Source: a virus. From it: a stretch of 52,929 nucleotides of DNA. Both the position numbers and the translations under genes were made by a program. The notes under the pieces were generated by a model. That model did not search any database. It had not been told where the DNA came from and was given only the letters and a program-made list of their open reading frames with translations. The DNA lies in the IMG/VR virus record IMGVR_UViG_3300046689_000296, positions 1 to 52,929 of that record. One strand, written 5' to 3'. The stretch's first letter is position 1. Each line of letters begins with the position of its first letter. Positions 47,000-52,929 of this stretch are shown piece by piece.

Positions 47000-48161
47000 T
47001 GCTGATCGCATTCTCGTGACACAGCCTGCCGGATTGGTGACTGTGCCGCGAGGTGCGGTCACGCTCGGCACTTCGCTATCCGACCAAATGACGCTGTGTA
47101 CCGCATGGCTCGATTGGGAAGTGGAAAACAACGCGCTTTCGTCTGCGGACACGTTTTCCATCCGGTTCGCGGGTTCGTCACTGCCGCCAGCTACTGACGT
47201 GAACTGGTTCAGCGGCCAGAAAGACATGTTCGTCGAGATATTCGCGGGCTTTCCCGAGGACTACGACTATTTCACGCCGCAGGATCTGAAGAAGCTCATC
47301 TTCGGGCAGGTCGATACGATCGACTACGACATAGCAAGCGACACAGTGACCGTGCACGGCCGGGATCTGACGCGCGTTTTCATCGATACCAAGACGACCG
47401 AGAAGTTCCAGAACCAGACGTCGAGCCAGATCGCAACGACGCTCGCGAAGCGCCGCGGACTGACGCCGCAAGTGACCGCCACCAAGACAAAAGCCGGCGC
47501 TTACTACGACATCGAGCACGTCAACCTGATGGATGAGCGCACGGAGTGGGACATCCTCTCATTTCTCGCGCAGCAGGAAGGCTTCATCGTTACCGTGAAG
47601 GACAAGACGCTGTATTTCGGGCCGCCACCGGCCGCCGATTCTGCGCCTTACCCGATCGTCTGGACGCAGGTCAATCCGACGCAGCTTGACTATCGAGCGA
47701 TGGCCGGCAACGTCGAGGACATGCAGTTTCAGCGCACGCTAACGGTCTCGCGCGGCGTGACGGTCATCGTTCGGTCGTGGAATGACAAGAACCAGTACGG
47801 TTTCAACGCCACATATCCGCCGAAGAAGGTCGGCAGCTTGCAGCCCGGCCAGGCGACGACGGCCGGCGGCGGCCAGGTGTTCACGTTTTTCTATCCGAAC
47901 ATCGACAAGCAGCGCGCGCTTCAGATCGCACAGCAGAAATACGACCTGATCGTTGCGCACGAGATGAAGTTCTCATGCCGCATTCCGGGCGACGTGACGC
48001 TGAATGCGCAGACGGTCATTCAGGTGTCTGGCACCGGCACGGCATTCGACCAGACGTATTACCCGTCGCAGATCGTGCGCCGCATGTCGTTCGACGGCGG
48101 CTTTGAGATGACCGTACACGGCAAGAACCACGCTGCAACCTCACAGGCGGTCCCGCTCTGA
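46992..48161 (+). CDS. Baseplate hub protein (gpD/gp27-like)
   Basis: 389 residues. TAWLDWEVENNALSSADTFS, KLIFGQVDTIDYDIASDTVT, VHGRDLTRVFIDTKT is the first hub domain; DILSFLAQQEGFIVTVKDKT and YDLIVAHEMKFSCRIPGDVT follow. These are phage late-control D/hub landmarks. Forms the central hub to which the spike is attached. Overlaps the previous gene by 8 bp. Confidence 0.85.
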   Translation: MPSADRILVTQPAGLVTVPRGAVTLGTSLSDQMTLCTAWLDWEVENNALSSADTFSIRFAGSSLPPATDVNWFSGQKDMFVEIFAGFPEDYDYFTPQDLKKLIFGQVDTIDYDIASDTVTVHGRDLTRVFIDTKTTEKFQNQTSSQIATTLAKRRGLTPQVTATKTKAGAYYDIEHVNLMDERTEWDILSFLAQQEGFIVTVKDKTLYFGPPPAADSAPYPIVWTQVNPTQLDYRAMAGNVEDMQFQRTLTVSRGVTVIVRSWNDKNQYGFNATYPPKKVGSLQPGQATTAGGGQVFTFFYPNIDKQRALQIAQQKYDLIVAHEMKFSCRIPGDVTLNAQTVIQVSGTGTAFDQTYYPSQIVRRMSFDGGFEMTVHGKNHAATSQAVPL

Positions 48162-48829
48162 TGAATTACCACGAACTAGCGAACACCATGCGCTCGCATG
48201 CGGAGGCGGCTGCCGGCCGCATTCCCAAGCCGCGCATGGCGCAGATCAGCAGCTACAACGCGTCGACGCACTCGGTCAAGGTCACGTTTCAGGGCGTTGG
48301 CGACTCGGATTACACCGAAACCGGCTGGATTCCGCTCGGCGCGGTAGGTGTGGGAAATGGCTTCGGCGTGCTGACGGCACCGAACATTGGCGACATGGTG
48401 ATGGTGTCGTTTTCTGACGGATCGAACGCAGCACCGAAGATCGTTGGGCGGTTTTTCTCGAACGTGAACGTGCCGCCGGCGGTGCCGGCCGGTGAGACGT
48501 GGATCGTTCACAAGGCAGGGTCGTCGCTGAAGTTTGGCAATGACGGCACTGTAAAGCTGGTGACGGCATCAGATCTGAGCGCCACCGTAGGCGGCAGCAT
48601 GAGCGCGAACGTCACTGGCGCGGCATCAGTCACGTCTGCGTCGTCGGCATCGATTACGGCTCCAGCGATCACGCTAGGCGCGAGCGGGCAAAGCCTGCTT
48701 CAGTTCGTCACCTCGGCGTTCATGTCGCTCTTCAACGGGCACACGCACAACGAAACCGGATCTGTAACGCAGGCGCCCAATCAGCAGATGGGCAGCGGCC
48801 ACATGACATCAACGGTAAAGGGCGGCTAA
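48161..48829 (+). CDS. Baseplate spike protein (gpV-like)
   Basis: 222 residues. ISSYNASTHSVKVTFQGVGD and NGFGVLTAPNIGDMVMVSFS, IVGRFFSNVNVPPAVPAGET form the OB-fold part; a beta-helical SATVGGSMSANVTGAASVTS repeat follows. The end HTHNETGSVTQAPNQQMGSG has the His-x-His metal-binding tip pattern. Pierces the host membrane. Confidence 0.87.
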   Translation: MNYHELANTMRSHAEAAAGRIPKPRMAQISSYNASTHSVKVTFQGVGDSDYTETGWIPLGAVGVGNGFGVLTAPNIGDMVMVSFSDGSNAAPKIVGRFFSNVNVPPAVPAGETWIVHKAGSSLKFGNDGTVKLVTASDLSATVGGSMSANVTGAASVTSASSASITAPAITLGASGQSLLQFVTSAFMSLFNGHTHNETGSVTQAPNQQMGSGHMTSTVKGG

Positions 48830-49230
48830 TGCCGGATCTCAATCATTTCTGGTCGAACGACCTGTCGATTGCTGCAAACGGCGATCTGTCGGTCGCCGAA
48901 GACGACACGCTCGCGCAACAGGAACTGCTCCGCGCGCTGATGACGAACCCGCAGCTAGCCGACTCGGCCGGCAACCCGATAGCCTCGCCAGATTACACCT
49001 GGCACGCAGACTTCGGCGCTGGCATTCCGCGGCGCATCGGCAAGACGCTGAACACGTCAGAGCTGCGCGGCACGATTCAATCGACGATCAAGACGATTGC
49101 AGGCATCGCCGCATCCCCGACGCCGGTTGTCACGGTAACGCCGTTCAACAACGGCGCCGCGGTGACGATCCAGTATGCCGACGCCGTGACGGGCCAGGTA
49201 TCGACCCTCTCATTCGACATAAACCAATAA
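48829..49230 (+). CDS. Baseplate wedge protein (gp25/gpW-like)
   Basis: 133 residues. SNDLSIAANGDLSVAEDDTL, LAQQELLRALMTNPQLADSA, YTWHADFGAGIPRRIGKTLN. The WHADFGAGIP... motif is the core of the gp25-like wedge fold; the protein links spike and sheath initiation. Confidence 0.83.
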   Translation: MPDLNHFWSNDLSIAANGDLSVAEDDTLAQQELLRALMTNPQLADSAGNPIASPDYTWHADFGAGIPRRIGKTLNTSELRGTIQSTIKTIAGIAASPTPVVTVTPFNNGAAVTIQYADAVTGQVSTLSFDINQ

Positions 49231-50361
49231 ATGGCAAACGTACAGACGCAATCGCTGACGCAGATGCTTCAAAACTTTGCGTCTACGGTGCAGGGTTCGG
49301 TGACGTCCGCGATCCTGAACTTCAACATCGGCACGGTGTTTCGCGCGCTCGGCGAGGCAGTGTCAGGAATCGCGCTTTGGCTGCAGGGCATGATCCTGCA
49401 AATGCTCGCGCTCACGCGCGCGTCGACGTCGACAGGATCGGATCTCGATTCGTGGTTTGCTGACTTCGGCTTTGCGCGACTGGCTGCGTCGTATGCGACC
49501 GGCACGGTGACGTTCTCGCGCTTCACGCCAACGTCGCAGGCGGTAGTTCCGGTCGGCACTGTCGTTCAGACGACGGATGGCACGCAGCAATTCACAGTCA
49601 ACACCGACACGACGAACCCTGCATACAGTGCGGCGCTCGGCGGCTATGTGCTGGCGGCAGGCACGGCAAGCCTCAGCGTCACGGTGACAGCCGTAACGGC
49701 CGGCACCGGCGGCAATGTGCTCGCTGGCACGATCTCGCAACTGTCGCAGTCGGTCCCCGGCGTCGATACGGTGACGAATGCCGCAGCCTTCACAAACGCG
49801 GTTGACGCGGAGACGGACACCAACGCACTCGCGCGCTTCCAATCGTGGCTACTGAGCCTGTCGAAGGCGACGAAAGCAGCTATCGGCAATGCGATCACGT
49901 CGCTGCAGCAGGGTCTGACATACACGATCACCGAGAATTACACCTACGGCGGCGTCTACCAGCCAGGCTATTTCTATACGGTGGTCGACGACGGCTCGGG
50001 CGTGCCATCTGACACGCTGGTTTCGACCGTCTACAACGCGATCGACGCAGTGCGGCCATTCACGAGCACGTTCGACGTGAAGAAGCCGATCGTCGTGACT
50101 GCAGCCGTCGCAATGGCGATCACCACGGCAGCCGGCTACACGCACAGCACCGTCGCGGCGCTGGTTCAAACCGCGCTTCAGAACTACATCAACACGCTGC
50201 CGCTCGGCAGTTCGCTGGCTTACTCGCGCCTCGCGCAGGTCGCGTATGACGCCTCGCCCGGCGTGACGAACGTCACAGGTGTGACGCTGAACGGTGGAAC
50301 GTCCGATGTGACCGCCGATGCAAAAACTGTCGTGAAAGCGGCAACTATCACGGTGACCTAA
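49231..50361 (+). CDS. Baseplate J-like protein
   Basis: 376 residues. FRALGEAVSGIALWLQGMIL, DLDSWFADFGFARLAASYAT, VPVGTVVQTTDGTQQFTVNT and TVTAVTAGTGGNVLAGTISQ. NAVDAETDTNALARFQSWLL matches the GG-DAESDE.R.R baseplate J motif region. C-terminus ends in NVTGVTLNGGTSDVTADAKT. Wedge ring component. Confidence 0.9.
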   Translation: MANVQTQSLTQMLQNFASTVQGSVTSAILNFNIGTVFRALGEAVSGIALWLQGMILQMLALTRASTSTGSDLDSWFADFGFARLAASYATGTVTFSRFTPTSQAVVPVGTVVQTTDGTQQFTVNTDTTNPAYSAALGGYVLAAGTASLSVTVTAVTAGTGGNVLAGTISQLSQSVPGVDTVTNAAAFTNAVDAETDTNALARFQSWLLSLSKATKAAIGNAITSLQQGLTYTITENYTYGGVYQPGYFYTVVDDGSGVPSDTLVSTVYNAIDAVRPFTSTFDVKKPIVVTAAVAMAITTAAGYTHSTVAALVQTALQNYINTLPLGSSLAYSRLAQVAYDASPGVTNVTGVTLNGGTSDVTADAKTVVKAATITVT

Positions 50362-51026
50362 TGGCGACTGGCGATCAGCAGGACATGTTGGGGCGCTTGC
50401 AAGCGCTCCTGCCGCGCGGCTGGTTCGGCGATGCACCGCCAATCCTGACGGCGCTGCTGACAGGCTTCGCGGCCATCTTCGCGAACGTCTACGCGGTGCT
50501 TTCATACGCGCGGCTCCAGTTGCGCATTGCGACGGCGACGGACGGCTGGCTCGACATCATATCGGCCGACTTCTTCGGCACGACTCTGCCGCGCAAGACT
50601 GGCGAGAGCGACACCGCGTTTCGCAACCGGATCACGGTGAACCTGTTCCGCGAACGCGCGACGCGCAAGGCAGTCGTGCAAGTGCTGACGACGCTGACAG
50701 GGCGCGCGCCGCTCATCGTGGAGCCGCGCCGGCCGCTCGATACTGGCGGCTATGGCATCCCAACGACCGGCTACGGAATCAACGGCGCTTACGGTTCGCT
50801 GTTGCACCAGTATCAGGCGTTCGTGACTGCGTACCGGCCATCTGGAACGGGAATCCCGTTCGTCGCTGGCTACGGCAGTTCGCCATCGGGATACAGCACC
50901 GCGTCGCGCGGAGAGTACGCAGACCTGAGTCAGGTTCAGCAGTCGGTCACAGACGCCGACATATTCGCCGCCGTGGCATCTGTTATTCCCGCTGCGACCA
51001 TAGTTTGGATGAGAATTTCGTCGTAA
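50361..51026 (+). CDS. Tail protein I/YmfQ-like baseplate protein
   Basis: 221 residues. DMLGRLQALLPRGWFGDAPP, TDGWLDIISADFFGTTLPRK, ESDTAFRNRITVNLFRERAT match DUF2313/gpI-type small tail proteins. Gly/Tyr-rich end (DTGGYGIPTTGYGINGAYGS). Start overlaps the J-like stop. Links wedge and fibre. Confidence 0.8.
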   Translation: MATGDQQDMLGRLQALLPRGWFGDAPPILTALLTGFAAIFANVYAVLSYARLQLRIATATDGWLDIISADFFGTTLPRKTGESDTAFRNRITVNLFRERATRKAVVQVLTTLTGRAPLIVEPRRPLDTGGYGIPTTGYGINGAYGSLLHQYQAFVTAYRPSGTGIPFVAGYGSSPSGYSTASRGEYADLSQVQQSVTDADIFAAVASVIPAATIVWMRISS

Positions 51027-51088
51027 AATAGCGGAAGCCCCGGCGTGCTGGTAACACGTGCGGGGCTCCCTAACCACCATCCGCTATT
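51027..51088 (+). ncRNA. Structured RNA element before HNH gene (putative pseudoknot)
   Basis: Outer stem AATAGCGGA (51027-51035) pairs with TCCGCTATT (51080-51088). Inside, AGCCCCG (51036-51042) pairs with CGGGGCT (51061-51067) and GCGTG with CACGT, leaving loop CTGGTAA. TGGT of the loop can pair with ACCA at 51073-51076, forming a pseudoknot. The ribosome site of the HNH gene follows directly. Function unknown; may regulate translation of the nuclease. Confidence 0.65.
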
Positions 51089-51099
51089 GGGAGCGAACG

Positions 51100-51867
51100 A
51101 TGGCTGACCAAGATATTAACACGCGTGTCTGCACGCGCTGTGAAACGGATAAGCCGTTCTCGGAGTTCAACAAGAAGAAGGGCGGGAAACACGGTCTTCA
51201 ACCTGTATGCAGGGACTGCCAAAAGGTGAACCACAAGGCATGGCGAGAAGCCAATCCTGAGAAGCGAAAAGAAGACATGCGGCGATGGTATGTCGCTAAT
51301 CGAGATACGGTTCTGAAAAGGCAGCGAGAGGCATATCCATCGATTCGTGATGCAGTGAATTCGAAGCGTCGCGATGACTATCGGGATGACCCGTCTATCC
51401 GGGAAGGCGTATATGCTTGGCGTGAGCAAAACATGGACAAGTTCCGTGGTCATTGCCGCCAGTACTACCGCGCAAATGCCGAGGCTGTAAAGCTTCGGTC
51501 AAAGACGTGGCGCTCTAAAAATGGCCCGATAGTCAGGGCTATGCAGCGCTCGTGGGGTGAGCGCAATAAGGATTTGAAGCGCAGCATTCAGCGCGCGGCA
51601 TCCAGCAGAAGGCGTGCGCGCAAGAATATGGCTGACGGCTCGTACTCGCACCGCGACGTCGAGCTTCTTCTGAAGGCTCAAAAGTGGAAGTGCGCTTGTT
51701 GCCGCCAATCGGTTAAGCGTCGGTATCACGTCGATCATGTGATGCCGCTGGCTCTTGGCGGATCGAACCATCCACATAACCTGCAGATTCTTTGCCCGGA
51801 CTGCAACCTGCGTAAAAGCGCGAAACACCCAATTGATTTCATGCAGCAAAGAGGATTTTTGCTGTAG
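51100..51867 (+). CDS. Free-standing HNH homing endonuclease
   Basis: 255 residues from ATG 51100. The N-terminus has a zinc site (RVCTRCETDKPFSEF...VCRDCQK), followed by a long basic region with repeated KR/WR-type helices, and a C-terminal HNH domain: KWKCACCRQSVKRRYHVDHV, MPLALGGSNHPHNLQILCPD, CNLRKSAKH, with the CxxC/His-Asp-His/Asn/His set. It breaks the tail operon between baseplate and fibre genes, as homing nucleases do. A structured RNA precedes it and a terminator follows. Confidence 0.9.
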   Translation: MADQDINTRVCTRCETDKPFSEFNKKKGGKHGLQPVCRDCQKVNHKAWREANPEKRKEDMRRWYVANRDTVLKRQREAYPSIRDAVNSKRRDDYRDDPSIREGVYAWREQNMDKFRGHCRQYYRANAEAVKLRSKTWRSKNGPIVRAMQRSWGERNKDLKRSIQRAASSRRRARKNMADGSYSHRDVELLLKAQKWKCACCRQSVKRRYHVDHVMPLALGGSNHPHNLQILCPDCNLRKSAKHPIDFMQQRGFLL

Positions 51868-51886
51868 CAACCACCAATTCGAAACC

Positions 51887-51912
51887 AAGCCCGCCGCGTG
51901 CGGGCTTTTTTT
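51887..51912 (+). terminator. Intrinsic terminator before tail fibre gene
   Basis: AAGCCCG-CCGCGTG-CGGGCTT followed by TTTTT; the fibre ATG is 12 bp downstream. Confidence 0.85.
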
Positions 51913-51923
51913 ATGGCTAAAGC

Positions 51924-52929
51924 ATGAAACGACAAACCGTCTACGCTGGTCAAGTCCCTTTGGAAACCGATTTGCTACTGACGGGGAAGAATGTCCTGAC
52001 AGCGATCGGTCACGTGCTGCAAGACATGCTCGGCACCTCGACGCTGTTCTCGGGTCTCGCCTGCGTGCCGACTGCGCCGGCTGGCATGACGGTCAACGTC
52101 AACCCGGGCCGCGCTTACTCGCTGCAAGCGATCGACACTGGCGCATGGTCGTCGCTGAGTGCCGACGCGCACCAGATCATGAAGCAAGGCATTCTGCTCG
52201 ACGCGCAGAACTTCTCGTGCCCCGCGCCGGGAACGGCTGGCTTCTCGATCAACTACCTGATCCAAGGCGCGTTTCAAGAGGTCGACACTGGATCGGCTGT
52301 GCTGCCTTACTACAACGCGTCGAACCCGTCGCAAGCATACAACGGGCCGAACGGCACCGGCACGTCACAGACGACCGCGCGCGACAACACAGTTCAGCTT
52401 CAGGTGAAGGCTGGCGTCGCAGCCACGACCGGCTCGCAGATCACGCCGACGCCTGACGCCGGCTTCAATGGCTTGTGGGTCGTCACGGTGCCGTTTGGCG
52501 CGTCGACCATCACGTCGGCCAACATCAGCCAGTACAGCGGCGCACCTTTCCTGACGGCAAGCCTGCTGTCGATGATCCAGCAGAGCGGCCTGTACGCGGT
52601 TGCGACCGGTACGGCAAACGCGCACGTCGCTGCATTCAGCCCGCCGATCACGACGCGCACTGACGGCATGGTGCTGCGATATAAGGCACCGGCCGCAAAC
52701 ACTGGCGCGCTGACGTTCAACGATGGACTCGGCGCAGTTGCCGTAGTCGGTGCTGCTCACGCGGCGCTGCAAGGCGGCGAAACCGCGGTCAACGGCGATG
52801 TGTGGTTGCAGTGGAATAGCTCGATCGGCGGCGGATCGTATGTGCTGATCGATTCGACCGGTGGGGCAGTCCAAGTCGCCACCGCCACGCAGAGCCAGCA
52901 TGCGCTTCAACTTGGGCAGGCCAATGGCC
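51924..52929 (+). CDS. Tail fibre/receptor-binding protein, N-terminal part (continues at base 1)
   Basis: Starts MKRQTVYAGQVPLETDLLLT and runs open to the window end; 293 codons to the junction plus 167 codons (with stop) at 1-504 give 460 residues. QVPLETDLLLTGKNVLTAIG is typical of the baseplate-attaching start of fibres. A middle FSINYLIQGAFQEVDTGSAV region resembles fibre proteins of Burkholderia-type phages. Truncation is by the linear window only. Confidence 0.82.
   Translation, partial: MKRQTVYAGQVPLETDLLLTGKNVLTAIGHVLQDMLGTSTLFSGLACVPTAPAGMTVNVNPGRAYSLQAIDTGAWSSLSADAHQIMKQGILLDAQNFSCPAPGTAGFSINYLIQGAFQEVDTGSAVLPYYNASNPSQAYNGPNGTGTSQTTARDNTVQLQVKAGVAATTGSQITPTPDAGFNGLWVVTVPFGASTITSANISQYSGAPFLTASLLSMIQQSGLYAVATGTANAHVAAFSPPITTRTDGMVLRYKAPAANTGALTFNDGLGAVAVVGAAHAALQGGETAVNGDVWLQWNSSIGGGSYVLIDSTGGAVQVATATQSQHALQLGQANG
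52803..52929. repeat. Terminal direct repeat, right copy
   Basis: Exact copy of bases 1-127. See the left copy. Confidence 0.93.

Noticed and set aside
34021-50745. Isolated GATAC half-sites in late genes (e.g. 34021, 35155, 38692, 49764)
   Set aside because: None has a second arm at the 12-bp register, so these are expected by chance.
51027-51867. IscB/OMEGA-type RNA plus nuclease
   Set aside because: The protein has an HNH domain but no RuvC motifs or bridge helix, and the RNA element is only about 62 nt.

Overview
The window is a complete temperate phage or prophage genome, almost certainly of a Burkholderia/Paraburkholderia-type beta-proteobacterial host. The GC content is high, there is a GH19 endolysin, a tRNA-derived attachment site lies beside a tyrosine integrase, and the protein families are those common in Burkholderiales phages. 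The host is an inference. Bases 1-127 are repeated exactly at 52803-52929, so the unit genome is about 52,802 bp and circularises through the tail-fibre gene, which is cut in two by the window ends.

Head and tail: rightward late genes run from about 31.2 kb, through the end and round to 910. In order they are small early/late-boundary genes, a tRNA-Trp-like sequence, TerS, TerL, a DUF4055-type portal, scaffold, a P22-coat-like capsid, connectors, tail sheath, tail tube, a frameshifted tail chaperone pair, tape measure, a full baseplate set, a free-standing HNH endonuclease, tail fibre and fibre chaperone. The sheath makes this a contractile-tailed (myovirus) particle carrying a podovirus-like head module. 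A leftward block of lysogenic-conversion candidates (867-3343) separates the fibre genes from the rightward lysis cassette (3473-6045). Next come a leftward Imm-like superinfection gene, small ORFs and a minimal DNA ligase (6047-8308).

Integration: 8309-8837 is non-coding and holds the attP core (an 18-bp tRNA 3' end), repeated TGTACCA sites that look like integrase arm sites, and the integrase promoter. The integrase (rightward) faces an excisionase-like HTH gene.

Early region: 9.8-29.2 kb is a long leftward series of about 50 tightly overlapping small genes. It includes recombination functions (NinB, RusA, YbcO-like nuclease, Gp157-like, SSB, a Sak4-like RecA ATPase), a DNA methyltransferase, Lar-like zinc-ribbon genes, DnaB helicase and an O-like replication initiator. 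The initiator gene contains duplicated 19-bp inverted repeats that look like origin iterons. A TTG-started Cro-like gene (28908-29228) and a divergent repressor-like HTH gene (29479-29916) form the immunity switch.

The most striking feature is a dispersed 17-bp quasi-palindrome, GATAC-N7-GTATC, found in about a dozen full or near-full copies from 3.2 to 31.2 kb. Most copies sit 45-85 bp upstream of the first gene of a leftward transcription unit. In four cases the site lies exactly inside a 17-bp -35/-10 spacer, with its distal arm forming the -10. The early region thus appears to be split into many separately controlled units sharing one operator, which suggests a genome-wide repressor regulon.
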